The translations under genes were made by a program, and so were the position numbers. DNA of 64,000 nucleotides from Rhizobium aethiopicum (GTDB lineage Bacteria > Pseudomonadota > Alphaproteobacteria > Rhizobiales > Rhizobiaceae): positions 310,001 through 374,000 of the forward strand of contig NZ_FMAJ01000001.1 in NCBI RefSeq assembly GCF_900094625.1. Direction: 5' to 3'. The notes beneath the pieces are model-generated. The model did no database searches and was not told the DNA's origin. It saw only the letters and a list, made by a program, of their open reading frames with translations. Within the stretch, counting starts at the first letter, position 1. Each line of letters starts with the position of its first letter. This document shows positions 1-9,149 of the stretch, in pieces.

Positions 1-656
1 ACGACGGCGCTGCTGATGCCGATTGCCTTCAGCAGCGGCGGCCAGCCGGCCGGATCCTGCGGCTGTTGCCCGACCAGGGCGGCGGCTTCGGCCTCGTTGA
101 GGAAGAGGTAGTCGATATCCTCGATGCATGGCTTCAGTCTGACGACTTTGGCTGGCGAGATGGCGATGGCCGCAACGGGTCTGGCCAGGGAATGCGCCTT
201 GGTGACGATCGCCGCAATCGTTTCCTCCGGCAGATTGGCATCGACGAGAATGAAATCGTGATCGGCGAAGGCTTCGCGCACCCAGCGGATGGAAAGGCGC
301 CGAGGCACGAAGAAACGGTAGAGATCCATGTCCGCAAGGGCGATCACAAGGTCGCCGTCCCTCTCGATGATCGCTGTGTAGCTCGGCGTCTTGCGGTCGA
401 GGAAGACGAAGGGCCGGTCGTCGATGCCGGCGAAATCGGCAGCTTCGCCGACCATCTCGCCGAAAGGATCGCCGCCGCGCGGCGAAATCATCGTCACGTG
501 AAAACCGAGCCTTGCAAGGTTGCGGGCCGCGTTGAAACCGCCGCCACCCGGCTCTTCGAACCATGTGCCGGGATTGCTGGCGCCAGGCGCCGTCTCGCCG
601 GAGATGCGGCCGCGCCGGTCGATATGGGCCCCGCCGAGAACGAGAATCTTTTTCAT
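1..656 (-). CDS. PfkB-family carbohydrate/nucleoside kinase (3' end outside window)
   Basis: The reverse strand reads open from an ATG at 656 to the window edge, about 218 codons, so the C-terminus is missing. The N-terminus begins [16 protein letters not shown] and is followed by a glycine-rich [15 protein letters not shown] segment, the sugar-binding signature of the PfkB (ribokinase) family. A later [11 protein letters not shown] segment matches the family's conserved NxxE region. The family phosphorylates a sugar or nucleoside hydroxyl with ATP. The catalytic GAGD motif would lie beyond the edge and cannot be checked. Divergent from recA. A pseudouridine-kinase role is possible because such kinases sit in similar places in rhizobia, but the sequence here does not fix the substrate. 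Confidence 0.85.
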   Translation of the reverse strand, partial: MKKILVLGGAHIDRRGRISGETAPGASNPGTWFEEPGGGGFNAARNLARLGFHVTMISPRGGDPFGEMVGEAADFAGIDDRPFVFLDRKTPSYTAIIERDGDLVIALADMDLYRFFVPRRLSIRWVREAFADHDFILVDANLPEETIAAIVTKAHSLARPVAAIAISPAKVVRLKPCIEDIDYLFLNEAEAAALVGQQPQDPAGWPPLLKAIGISSAV

Positions 657-802
657 CGGCTTACCCGCATCCATAACGGGCGACGAGCGAATCGATGCGC
701 TTCGCCGGGCTGCGAAAAGGCCGGCGCGTATCGCCTAAGCCGTTGCTTTGCATCGATAAACAAATATAGAACACAGGCCGTTTTACCTTTTTCTTTCAAT
801 CG

Positions 803-832
803 TTTGTTCGCCTATTGCGAGAGTGGAACAAA
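803..832 (+). promoter_or_regulatory. Candidate LexA/SOS operator upstream of recA
   Basis: About 56 bases before the recA start lie the arms TTTGTTC (803-809) and GAACAAA (826-832), an inverted pair separated by 16 bases. The same stretch contains TTG-N11-CAA (815-831), a form once proposed for the Rhizobium etli recA operator. The canonical alphaproteobacterial SOS box is a direct GTTC-N7-GTTC repeat; here only GTTC-N7-GCGA is present, so the match is imperfect. Placement in front of recA supports a LexA role. Confidence 0.5.
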
Positions 833-887
833 TAGGGTACAAACTCGACATTGCTTGAGCGGCTTCAATAACCTAAAGGTGGATCGG

Positions 888-1976
888 ATGTCTCAGAATT
901 CATTGCGGCTGGTAGAGGACAAATCGGTGGACAAAAGCAAGGCGCTTGAAGCGGCACTCTCACAGATAGAGCGGTCGTTCGGCAAGGGCTCGATCATGAA
1001 ACTCGGTTCCAACGAGAATGTCGTCGAGATCGAGACGGTTTCGACGGGCTCGCTTGGCCTCGATATCGCACTCGGCATCGGCGGCTTGCCGAAAGGCCGT
1101 ATCATTGAAATCTATGGCCCGGAAAGCTCCGGTAAGACCACGCTTGCGCTGCAGACCATTGCCGAATCGCAGAAGAAGGGCGGCATCTGCGCCTTCGTCG
1201 ATGCCGAACATGCGCTCGATCCGGTTTATGCCCGTAAGCTTGGCGTCGATCTGCAGAACCTTCTGATCTCGCAGCCCGACACTGGAGAGCAGGCGCTCGA
1301 AATCACCGACACGCTGGTGCGCTCCGGCGCCGTCGACGTTCTCGTCGTCGACTCGGTTGCCGCGCTGACGCCGCGCGCCGAAATCGAAGGCGAGATGGGC
1401 GACAGCCTGCCCGGCATGCAAGCCCGCCTGATGAGCCAGGCGCTGCGCAAGCTGACCGCTTCGATCTCAAAGTCGAATTGCATGGTGATCTTCATCAACC
1501 AGATCCGCATGAAGATCGGCGTCATGTTCGGTTCGCCGGAAACGACGACGGGCGGCAATGCGCTGAAATTCTATGCGTCCGTGCGCCTCGACATCCGCCG
1601 CATCGGCTCGGTCAAAGAGCGCGAAGAGGTGGTCGGCAACCAGACTCGCGTCAAGGTCGTCAAGAACAAGATGGCGCCGCCCTTCAAGCAGGTCGAGTTC
1701 GACATCATGTATGGCGAAGGCGTGTCGAAGACCGGCGAGCTCGTCGATCTCGGTGTTAAGGCTGGTATCGTCGAGAAGTCGGGCGCCTGGTTCTCCTACA
1801 ATAGCCAGCGTCTCGGCCAAGGCCGCGAAAACGCCAAGACCTTCCTGCGCGACAATCCGGATCTCGCCCGCGAGATCGAGCTGGCGCTGCGCCAGAATGC
1901 CGGCCTCATCGCCGACCGTTTCCTGCAGAACGGCGGTCCGGATGCCGATGACGGTGATGCTGCCGCGGAAATGTAA
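888..1976 (+). CDS. recA: Recombinase RecA
   Basis: 362 residues. RecA forms ATP-dependent filaments on single-stranded DNA, drives strand exchange and activates LexA self-cleavage. The Walker A motif GPESSGKT is at residues 77-84. LVVDSVAAL (Walker B) and the L2-loop region with [14 protein letters not shown] follow, and an acidic tail ends the protein as is usual. Start: ATG 888 preceded by AAGGTGG. The reading frame is open far upstream, but that part is antisense to the divergent kinase gene and has no coding character. A candidate SOS operator precedes the gene and a strong terminator follows. Confidence 0.98.
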   Translation: MSQNSLRLVEDKSVDKSKALEAALSQIERSFGKGSIMKLGSNENVVEIETVSTGSLGLDIALGIGGLPKGRIIEIYGPESSGKTTLALQTIAESQKKGGICAFVDAEHALDPVYARKLGVDLQNLLISQPDTGEQALEITDTLVRSGAVDVLVVDSVAALTPRAEIEGEMGDSLPGMQARLMSQALRKLTASISKSNCMVIFINQIRMKIGVMFGSPETTTGGNALKFYASVRLDIRRIGSVKEREEVVGNQTRVKVVKNKMAPPFKQVEFDIMYGEGVSKTGELVDLGVKAGIVEKSGAWFSYNSQRLGQGRENAKTFLRDNPDLAREIELALRQNAGLIADRFLQNGGPDADDGDAAAEM

Positions 1977-2007
1977 TTTTCGCGCCTGAATTGATCGAAG
2001 ATATCAG

Positions 2008-2046
2008 CCGGCCGCATTCCATCGTCAGAATGCGGCCGGTTTTGTT
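2008..2046 (+). terminator. Rho-independent terminator of recA
   Basis: A perfect 12-bp stem (2008-2019 with 2028-2039) around an 8-base loop is followed by TTTTGTTTG. It lies 31 bases after the recA stop codon and separates recA from alaS. Confidence 0.9.
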
Positions 2047-2130
2047 TGTCGGCTGGACAGTGGCGGAGGCGAACGTTAAAAGCCGATGGATTTGTATTTA
2101 CCGGCCTCGGGCAGCATTGAAGGGCATAGA

Positions 2131-4785
2131 ATGAGCGGCGTGAACGATATCCGGTCGACCTTCCTCGACTATTTCAAGAAGAACGGCCACGAGATCGTTT
2201 CCTCGAGCCCGCTCGTGCCGCGCAACGACCCGACCTTGATGTTCACCAATGCCGGCATGGTGCAGTTCAAGAACGTCTTCACCGGCCTGGAAAAGCGTCC
2301 TTACTCCACGGCGACGACCTCGCAGAAGTGCGTACGCGCCGGCGGCAAGCATAATGACCTCGACAATGTCGGCTATACCGCGCGTCACCTCACCTTCTTC
2401 GAAATGCTCGGCAACTTTTCTTTCGGCGATTATTTCAAGGAGAATGCGATCGAACTTGCGTGGAAGCTCGTGACCGAAGGTTTCGGCCTGCCGAAGCACC
2501 GCCTGCTGGTCACCGTCTATTCCGAAGACGAGGAAGCAGCGACGCTGTGGAAGAAGATCGCCGGCTTCTCCGACGACAGGATCATCCGCATCCCGACCTC
2601 CGACAATTTCTGGCAGATGGGCGATACCGGCCCTTGCGGCCCGTGCTCTGAAATCTTTATCGACCAGGGCGAGAACGTCTGGGGCGGCCCTCCCGGCTCG
2701 CCTGAGGAAGACGGCGACCGGTTCCTGGAATTCTGGAACCTGGTTTTCATGCAGTTCGAGCAGACGGAGCCGGGCGTTCGCAACCCGCTACCGCGCCCGT
2801 CGATCGATACCGGCATGGGCCTGGAGCGCATGGCCTGCATCCTGCAGGGCGTCCAGAGCGTCTTCGACACCGATCTGTTCCGGACGTTGACCGGCACGAT
2901 CGAAGATGCGGTCGGCGTCAAGGCGGAGGGCAGTGCCAGCCACCGCGTCATCGCCGACCATCTGCGCTCCTCGGCCTTCCTGATTGCCGACGGCGTTCTG
3001 CCGTCGAACGAAGGCCGCGGCTATGTGCTGCGCCGTATCATGCGTCGCGCCATGCGGCATGCACAGCTTCTCGGCGCCAAGGAGCCGCTGATGTACAAGC
3101 TGCTGCCGACGCTGGTTCAGGAGATGGGGCGTGCCTATCCTGAACTTGTGCGCGCCGAGCCGCTGATCTCGGAGACCCTGAAGCTCGAAGAAGGCCGCTT
3201 CCGCAAGACGCTGGAGCGTGGCCTGGCGCTGTTGTCGGATGCGACCACGGATCTCGGCAAGGGCGACATGCTGGATGGCGAGACCGCCTTCAAGCTTTAC
3301 GACACCTACGGCTTCCCGCTCGACCTGACCCAAGACGCACTGCGCGCGCGCGAAATCGGCGTCGACATATCTGGCTTCACCGATGCGATGGAGCGCCAGA
3401 AGGCCGAAGCCCGCTCGCACTGGGCCGGCTCCGGCGAGAAGGCAACCGAAACCGTCTGGTTCGAGCTCAGGGAAAAGCACGGTGCGACCGAGTTTCTCGG
3501 CTACGACACGGAAAGTGCCGAAGGCGTTGTGCAGGCGATCGTTCGGGATGGGGCGGTTGCGGAAGAAGGCAAGGCCGGCGACAAGGTGCAGATCGTCGTC
3601 AACCAGACGCCGTTCTATGGGGAATCCGGCGGCCAGATGGGCGATACCGGCGTCATCTCGTCCGACCACGGCAGGATCGAGATTTCGGACACGCAGAAAA
3701 AGGGCGAGGGCCTCTTCGTGCATTCCGGCGCCGTCGTCGAAGGTGCATTCAAGACCGGCGATGCTGTTGTCCTGACCGTCGACCATGCCCGGCGTTCGCG
3801 CCTGCGGGCCAACCATTCGGCGACGCATTTGCTGCATGAGGCATTGCGCGAAGTGCTCGGCACCCATGTCGCGCAGAAGGGTTCGCTGGTCGCGCCCGAG
3901 CGTCTGCGCTTCGACGTTTCGCACCCCAAACCGATGTCGGCCGGAGAGCTGAAAGTCGTCGAGGACATGGCAAATGAGGTCGTGCTGCAGAATGCGCCGG
4001 TCACGACCCGTCTGATGAGCGTCGACGACGCGATCGCGGAAGGCGCGATGGCGCTCTTCGGCGAGAAATACGGCGATGAGGTGCGCGTCGTTTCGATGGG
4101 CACGGGTCTGCATGGGGCGAAGACCGACAAGCCTTACTCGGTCGAGCTCTGTGGCGGCACGCATGTATCGGCGACCGGCCAGATCGGTCTCGTCCGCATC
4201 CTCGGCGAAAGTGCGGTTGGCGCTGGCGTTCGCCGTATTGAAGCGGTGACGGGTGAAGCGGCCCGTGAATATCTTGCCGAGCAGGACGAGCGCGTGAAGA
4301 CGCTCGCTTCGTCGCTCAAGGTCCAGCCGTCGGAAGTCCTGTCGCGCGTCGAGGCGCTGATCGACGAGCGCCGCAAGCTCGAGAAGGAGCTGGCCGACGT
4401 CAAGCGGAAGCTCGCCATGGGCGGCGGGCAGGCCGGCTCGGCCGATGCCGTGCGCGAAGTTGCCGGCGTCAAGTTCCTCGGCAAGGCGATTTCGGGTGTC
4501 GACCCGAAGGATCTGAAGGGCCTTGCCGACGACGGCAAGACCAGCATCGGCTCCGGCGTCGTGACGCTCATCGGCGTTTCCGACGATGGTAAGGCAAGCG
4601 CCGTCGTCGCGGTGACGCCGGATCTCGTCGGTCGTTTCAGCGCCGTCGATTTGGTGCGCGTCGCCTCCGCAGCCCTTGGCGGCAAAGGCGGCGGCGGCCG
4701 TCCCGATATGGCGCAGGCCGGTGGCCCGGATGGATCGAAGGCTGATGAGGCGCTCGAAGCGGTGGCCGTGGCGCTGGCCGGCTGA
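2131..4785 (+). CDS. alaS: Alanine--tRNA ligase
   Basis: 884 residues, the normal length. It charges tRNA-Ala and edits mischarged Ser and Gly. The N-terminal class II catalytic core includes [14 protein letters not shown] and the motif 2/3 regions. The editing domain carries the zinc-site residues HSATH (H562, H566) and CGGTH (C674, H678). The C-terminal C-Ala/DHHA1 segment is rich in glycine near the end. Start: ATG 2131 with AAGG about 8 bases upstream. An in-frame ATG 45 bases earlier would add residues not typical of the family. Standard neighbour of recA in Rhizobiales. Confidence 0.97.
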   Translation: MSGVNDIRSTFLDYFKKNGHEIVSSSPLVPRNDPTLMFTNAGMVQFKNVFTGLEKRPYSTATTSQKCVRAGGKHNDLDNVGYTARHLTFFEMLGNFSFGDYFKENAIELAWKLVTEGFGLPKHRLLVTVYSEDEEAATLWKKIAGFSDDRIIRIPTSDNFWQMGDTGPCGPCSEIFIDQGENVWGGPPGSPEEDGDRFLEFWNLVFMQFEQTEPGVRNPLPRPSIDTGMGLERMACILQGVQSVFDTDLFRTLTGTIEDAVGVKAEGSASHRVIADHLRSSAFLIADGVLPSNEGRGYVLRRIMRRAMRHAQLLGAKEPLMYKLLPTLVQEMGRAYPELVRAEPLISETLKLEEGRFRKTLERGLALLSDATTDLGKGDMLDGETAFKLYDTYGFPLDLTQDALRAREIGVDISGFTDAMERQKAEARSHWAGSGEKATETVWFELREKHGATEFLGYDTESAEGVVQAIVRDGAVAEEGKAGDKVQIVVNQTPFYGESGGQMGDTGVISSDHGRIEISDTQKKGEGLFVHSGAVVEGAFKTGDAVVLTVDHARRSRLRANHSATHLLHEALREVLGTHVAQKGSLVAPERLRFDVSHPKPMSAGELKVVEDMANEVVLQNAPVTTRLMSVDDAIAEGAMALFGEKYGDEVRVVSMGTGLHGAKTDKPYSVELCGGTHVSATGQIGLVRILGESAVGAGVRRIEAVTGEAAREYLAEQDERVKTLASSLKVQPSEVLSRVEALIDERRKLEKELADVKRKLAMGGGQAGSADAVREVAGVKFLGKAISGVDPKDLKGLADDGKTSIGSGVVTLIGVSDDGKASAVVAVTPDLVGRFSAVDLVRVASAALGGKGGGGRPDMAQAGGPDGSKADEALEAVAVALAG

Positions 4786-4809
4786 TCCATCAGCTCAGCG
4801 GGATATTCG

Positions 4810-4840
4810 AAAGGCGGAGGCTTGGCTTCCGCCTTTTTGG
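4810..4840 (+). terminator. Rho-independent terminator of alaS
   Basis: Stem AAAGGCGGA (4810-4818) pairs with TCCGCCTTT (4828-4836), and the T-run continues to 4838. It begins 24 bases after the alaS stop. Confidence 0.8.
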
Positions 4841-4923
4841 TTTTCAGCTCCGCCGCAAGTCCGCAAGATTTGTCAAATCGATATATGGTTCTCTGCGGTC
4901 GATCGATTGCATGGGGCTTTGAC

Positions 4924-5775
4924 ATGAACGGCGAGACGGCATGGGCGCTTTATGAGACCCGTCTAACACGGGTTTCGTCCTATATTCACGACCATCTCGA
5001 CGAGGAGTTGGATATGGAGCGTCTGGCCGAGATCGCCTGCCTCTCGAGCTATCACTGGCACAGAATCTACCGGGCGATTTACGGCGAGACGCTGGCGGCC
5101 ACCGTCAAACGGCTAAGGCTGCATCGCGCGGCAGGCGAGATCGTCCGCACCGAGGTTGCCATCAGCGAGATTGCAAAGCGGTCAGGCTATCCCAATCTCC
5201 AATCTTTCAACCGCATCTTCAAGTCGGTCTACGGCATGCCGCCGGCCCGCTATCGGAAAGAGGGAAGCCACACAGCCTTTCAGCCATCACCTTACGGAAA
5301 GACCAAAGCCATGTTTGATGTTACCTTACGGCAGATCGAGCCGACCGAGCTGATCGGCGTTGCCCACACCGGCTCCTATATGCAGATCGGCAAAGCCTTC
5401 GAGCAATTGTTCGGCACGCTTTACGCTCGCGGCCTTGCTAGGCCCGACATGCGGATGATCGGCGTCTATCTCGACGACCCCGACATCGTGCCAGCGGAAA
5501 AGCTACGTTCAATCGCTTGTGTCACCGGAGTGTCGAACCTGCCGGCCGACGCGCCGCTCGAGCAGCGCACCATCGAGGGCGGAAACTATGCGGTGCTGCG
5601 TCATAGGGGGCCCTATGCCGACATGTATCGGGCCTATCAGTGGCTTTATTCCGAATGGCTGCCGAAATCGGGACGGCAATTGAAGGACAGTGTCATGTAT
5701 GAGGAATATCTCAACAATCCGCGCGATACGCCGCCGACCGAGCTGCTGACCGAAATCCACATGCCGCTTGCTTGA
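4924..5775 (+). CDS. AraC-family transcriptional regulator with GyrI-like effector domain
   Basis: 283 residues. The N-terminal ~110 residues form two helix-turn-helix units of AraC/XylS type (LAEIACLSSYHWHRIYRAIYG and ISEIAKRSGYPNLQSFNRIFK). Residues ~125-283 form a GyrI-like/SOUL-type small-molecule binding domain, as in Rob and SbmC-type proteins. DNA-binding domain first and effector domain last is the Rob-like order. It probably responds to a drug or toxic small molecule, but no target site is visible. Start chosen at ATG 4924; longer in-frame starts would run back through the alaS terminator. Confidence 0.85.
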   Translation: MNGETAWALYETRLTRVSSYIHDHLDEELDMERLAEIACLSSYHWHRIYRAIYGETLAATVKRLRLHRAAGEIVRTEVAISEIAKRSGYPNLQSFNRIFKSVYGMPPARYRKEGSHTAFQPSPYGKTKAMFDVTLRQIEPTELIGVAHTGSYMQIGKAFEQLFGTLYARGLARPDMRMIGVYLDDPDIVPAEKLRSIACVTGVSNLPADAPLEQRTIEGGNYAVLRHRGPYADMYRAYQWLYSEWLPKSGRQLKDSVMYEEYLNNPRDTPPTELLTEIHMPLA

Positions 5776-5829
5776 CGTTGTCCGGGGACGCGACTGACCT
5801 GCCGCGTTCCCGCATGGATCAATACGAGC

Positions 5830-6456
5830 TCAAGCCGCCTGCATGGTTTTGACGGCTTCGTCGTCCAGGGCGGTCGCCCGCTTATAGGCCTCACGCTCGC
5901 TGACCCGTCCGAAATAGTCGATGAAGGCCTGGCGTTTTTCGATGCTGCCGAAGCCGAGGCCCCAGCCGATATGGGCGCCGACATAGACGTCGGCGGCGGT
6001 GAAGCGTTCGCCGGTCACATAGGTCGAGCCGGAGACTGCCATTTCAAGCGTGTTCATGACATCTCCGAAACCGCCGCAGCCAGCCATCCGCAACTTCTCC
6101 GGCGGAATTTCGAAACCGAGCGCCTTCATCGTCACCGCCGATTCGAGTGGACCGGCGGCAAAGAACATCCAGCGGTAATAGGCGGCGCGCTCCTCTGGTC
6201 TCGGCGCCAGTCCCTTTTCCGGAAAGGTTTCGGCGAGATAGGCACAGACCGCTGCACATTCGGTGACGACGGTGTCGCGATGACGGATCGCCGGCACTTT
6301 ACCCATCGGATTGACCGAGAGGTATTCGGGCGCCTTCATCGTCTCGCCGAAGGTAAGATATTCGGTGCGATAGGGCTGGCCGATCTCCTCTAGCATCCAG
6401 CGCGCGATGCGGCCGCGCGACATGGGGTTGGTATAGAATACCAGTTCTTCAGTCAT
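5830..6456 (-). CDS. Glutathione S-transferase family protein
   Basis: 208 residues. A thioredoxin-fold N-terminal domain (residues ~1-80) carries NPMSRGRIARW, with Ser13 at the usual catalytic position, the cis-proline region GKVPAI, and TECAAVCAYLAE at the glutathione-binding helix. The C-terminal part is all-helical. It would conjugate or reduce electrophiles with glutathione; the substrate is not predictable. ATG 6456 is preceded by a perfect AGGAGG at good spacing. It is convergent with the AraC-type gene and stands upstream of nothing obviously linked. Confidence 0.9.
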   Translation of the reverse strand: MTEELVFYTNPMSRGRIARWMLEEIGQPYRTEYLTFGETMKAPEYLSVNPMGKVPAIRHRDTVVTECAAVCAYLAETFPEKGLAPRPEERAAYYRWMFFAAGPLESAVTMKALGFEIPPEKLRMAGCGGFGDVMNTLEMAVSGSTYVTGERFTAADVYVGAHIGWGLGFGSIEKRQAFIDYFGRVSEREAYKRATALDDEAVKTMQAA

Positions 6457-6536
6457 GAAATCCTCCTGGTGTTTCCTTGCGGCTTTGCCGTCGCCGGAAT
6501 CAATAGCGCGGCGCCGTCTTTGTGCAACCCCGCCCT

Positions 6537-6983
6537 TCAAAGTGCCTTGCGGTACTGGATGAAGCCCGAGCGTTCGGCGATCTTGTCGTAGAGGCGCCGC
6601 GCCGCCGCATTGGTTTCGTGCGTCATCCAGTAGAGTCTGCCGGCGCCGTTTGCGCGGGCGAGTTCGGCGACGGCCTCGATCAGGGCGGCTCCGGTGCCGA
6701 GCCCGCGCTTGATGTCTTCGACATAGAGATCTTGCAGATAGCAGGTCCATTGCGGAAGCCAGCAGGAGCGGTGAAAGATCGCGTGGACGATCCCAATGAG
6801 CCGGCCATCTTCATCGAAGGCGCCGAGCGCGTGCATGGGTTCGTCGGGATCGTGGAAGCGAGCCCAGGTGAGATCCGTGGTTTCGGGTGGGATGACGACG
6901 TCGTAGAAGCGCTGGTACGCTTCCCATAAAGGTTGCCAGGCCGTGCGGTCGGCGGGTTCAAGCGGTCGCAGGATGGCCGTCAT
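6537..6983 (-). CDS. GNAT-family N-acetyltransferase
   Basis: 148 residues. The GNAT fold is shown by LRPLEPADRTAWQPLW at the N-terminus, the acetyl-CoA loop KRGLGTGAALIEAVAELA (an RGxGxG/A-type motif), and the C-terminal NAAARRLYDKIAERSGF. It would transfer acetyl from acetyl-CoA to an unknown amine. Start: ATG 6983 with GAGGA about 8 bases upstream. An upstream TTG in frame would place that ribosome site inside the gene. Confidence 0.88.
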   Translation of the reverse strand: MTAILRPLEPADRTAWQPLWEAYQRFYDVVIPPETTDLTWARFHDPDEPMHALGAFDEDGRLIGIVHAIFHRSCWLPQWTCYLQDLYVEDIKRGLGTGAALIEAVAELARANGAGRLYWMTHETNAAARRLYDKIAERSGFIQYRKAL

Positions 6984-7002
6984 CGAGTCATTCCTCAAAT
7001 GA

Positions 7003-7026
7003 AAACGGCGGGGAAATCCCGCCGTT
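7003..7026 (-). terminator. Rho-independent terminator of icd
   Basis: AACGGCGGG (7004-7012) pairs with CCCGCCGTT (7018-7026) around a 5-base loop. On the reverse strand it is followed by TTCATTT. It lies 24 bases past the icd stop codon. Confidence 0.75.
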
Positions 7027-7050
7027 CAATGCTATTGCGAGAAGATGGGC

Positions 7051-8262
7051 TTACGCCATCGCCTTCTGCAGGTTCTGATCGATCTTGTCGAGGAAGGCGG
7101 TCGTCGAGAGCCACGGCTGATCGGGGCCGATGAGCAGCGCCAGGTCCTTGGTCATGAAGCCGGATTCGACGGTGTCGACGCAGACCTTTTCCAGCGTCGA
7201 AGCGAACTTGGCGAGTTCGGCGTTGTCGTCGAGCTTGGCGCGATGCGCGAGGCCGCGGGTCCAGGCGAATATCGAGGCGATTGAGTTCGTCGAGGTTTCC
7301 TGACCTTTCTGGTGCTGGCGGTAATGGCGGGTCACCGTGCCGTGAGCGGCTTCAGCTTCAACCGTCTTGCCGTCGGGCGTCAGCAGGACCGAGGTCATCA
7401 GGCCAAGGGAGCCGAAGCCTTGGGCGACGGTGTCGGACTGGACGTCGCCGTCATAGTTCTTGCAGGCCCAGACGTAGCCGCCGGACCACTTGAGAGCGGA
7501 AGCGACCATGTCGTCGATCAGGCGGTGTTCGTAGGTGATGCCGGCTTCCTTGAACTGATCCTTGAATTCGGTCTCGTAGACTTCCTCGAAGATGTCCTTG
7601 AAGCGGCCGTCATAGGCCTTGAGAATGGTGTTCTTGGTCGACAGGTAGACCGGCCACTTGCGCATCAGGCCGTACATCATCGAGGCGCGCGCGAATTCGC
7701 GGATCGATTCGTCGAGGTTGTACATGGCCATGGCAACGCCGGCGCCCGGGGCGTTGAAGACTTCCTTCTCGATGACCGTGCCGTCTTCGCCGACGAACTT
7801 GATCGTCAGCTTGCCCTTGCCGGGGAATTTGAAGTCGGTTGCGCGGTACTGATCACCGAAAGCGTGACGGCCGACGACGATCGGCTGCGTCCAGCCAGGG
7901 ACGAGGCGGGGAACGTTGCGGCAAATGATCGGCTCGCGGAAGATGACGCCGCCGAGGATGTTGCGGATCGTGCCGTTCGGGCTCTTCCACATTTCCTTGA
8001 GATTGAATTCCTTGACGCGGGCCTCATCCGGCGTGATCGTCGCGCACTTGATGCCGACGCCGTACTTCTTGATGGCGTTGGCGGCGTCGACGGTGACCTG
8101 ATCGTTGGTGGCGTCGCGGTTCTCGACAGAGAGGTCGTAATAGTCGATGTCGAGGTCGAGATACGGATGGATCAGCTTGTCCTTGATGAGCTGCCAGATG
8201 ATGCGCGTCATTTCATCGCCGTCGAGATCGGCGACTGGATTGGCGACCTTGATCTTCTTCAT
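7051..8262 (-). CDS. icd: Isocitrate dehydrogenase (NADP-dependent)
   Basis: 403 residues, the size of the eukaryote-like NADP-IDH class of alphaproteobacteria. It oxidatively decarboxylates isocitrate to 2-oxoglutarate in the TCA cycle. It begins [21 protein letters not shown]. It contains the substrate-loop segment KSPNGTIRN, the metal-binding aspartates in the YDGDVQSD region, and the NADP-discriminating segment [16 protein letters not shown]. Start ATG 8262; the frame extends upstream, but those residues are not family-like and overlap a divergent gene. Monocistronic, with its own terminator. Confidence 0.96.
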   Translation of the reverse strand: MKKIKVANPVADLDGDEMTRIIWQLIKDKLIHPYLDLDIDYYDLSVENRDATNDQVTVDAANAIKKYGVGIKCATITPDEARVKEFNLKEMWKSPNGTIRNILGGVIFREPIICRNVPRLVPGWTQPIVVGRHAFGDQYRATDFKFPGKGKLTIKFVGEDGTVIEKEVFNAPGAGVAMAMYNLDESIREFARASMMYGLMRKWPVYLSTKNTILKAYDGRFKDIFEEVYETEFKDQFKEAGITYEHRLIDDMVASALKWSGGYVWACKNYDGDVQSDTVAQGFGSLGLMTSVLLTPDGKTVEAEAAHGTVTRHYRQHQKGQETSTNSIASIFAWTRGLAHRAKLDDNAELAKFASTLEKVCVDTVESGFMTKDLALLIGPDQPWLSTTAFLDKIDQNLQKAMA

Positions 8263-8451
8263 GTATCTGCCTCGTAAGCTGGAAGGGACGGTTGTCCGGC
8301 TGGGTGATGTGGTCCGGAGCGCTATAGCATTGTGTGCCGGGAACGCAAAGCAGAACGGGTAGCGACGTGACGTTTTTGCCGCCATTGCCAGGCGCGGGAA
8401 AAGAGCTAGTCTCGCCGTCACAAAGCCCTTTCGAGTCCCGGACATTTTGCC

Positions 8452-8991
8452 ATGAAGAAGATCGCTGTTCTGTTCGCCGGCCTCGTTGCCCTGTCCGCTC
8501 TGATAGGCCCTTCGCTTGCAGCCGACGCGACTTCGCCGGTCGAGGAGATCATGAAGGACACGCAGAAGAACTGGGCGGGGGATAACAGCGACTGGATAGA
8601 CATTTTTGGCGAGGCCCTGCTCAGCCGCCTCTACAGCCGTGACTTCGGTCACAAGTATAAGGCGGCCGCCCAGAACCCGGCGGCGGACGAGGACGGCATT
8701 TCGCCATTCGACTACGACGTGATCGTCAACGGCCAGGATGCATGCCCGCTGCAGGACCTTTCCATCGACAGCGCCCCGCGGGCAAACGGCACCACTGAGG
8801 TGACAGCAACATTCAAGGCAGCGACCTGCATGGAAGACACGCCCGACAAGGATGCCGTCACGACCGTAAGGTTCGACGTGATCGAGGAGAGCGGCAATTC
8901 CGTAATCGACGACATCAGAATCCAGGGCAATGAGGGGCAGGGGCCGATCTCGCTCAAGGAGGCCATGGTCCTGATTGCCAAGGGCGAATAA
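8452..8991 (+). CDS. Secreted hypothetical protein
   Basis: 179 residues. The N-terminus is a clear Sec signal peptide with KK, a hydrophobic core and PSLAAD, with probable cleavage after residue 23. The mature part is acidic and has two cysteines (in DACPL and ATCMED) that could form a disulphide in the periplasm. Repeated aromatic/acidic segments suggest a small beta-rich domain. I do not recognise a named family; a DUF3828-like fold is a guess. Divergent from icd, with no obvious functional partner. Confidence 0.75.
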   Translation: MKKIAVLFAGLVALSALIGPSLAADATSPVEEIMKDTQKNWAGDNSDWIDIFGEALLSRLYSRDFGHKYKAAAQNPAADEDGISPFDYDVIVNGQDACPLQDLSIDSAPRANGTTEVTATFKAATCMEDTPDKDAVTTVRFDVIEESGNSVIDDIRIQGNEGQGPISLKEAMVLIAKGE

Positions 8992-9149
8992 AGTTCCAAG
9001 TCACCGGATGGCGATGCCGGCCAACCATCATGCTAATGACGCCAGTGATGATCATGCTGATGACACTGGGATCGATTTGATTTTTGCCGGGGCTGCGGTA
9101 TCTCGGTCTCGGGCACGGCGGGCTCCGGTGCGCATGAGGACTGGCGAGG

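Noticed and set aside
66..887. A long in-frame N-terminal extension of recA
   Set aside because: It is antisense to a clearly coding kinase gene and to the recA promoter; the real start is ATG 888 with a ribosome site.
2788..4164. Long reverse-strand open frame inside alaS
   Set aside because: It is a codon-bias shadow of alaS; its translation has no recognisable domain.
7312..8277. 321-residue forward open frame opposite icd
   Set aside because: Shadow of icd; composition is low-complexity and shows no domain.
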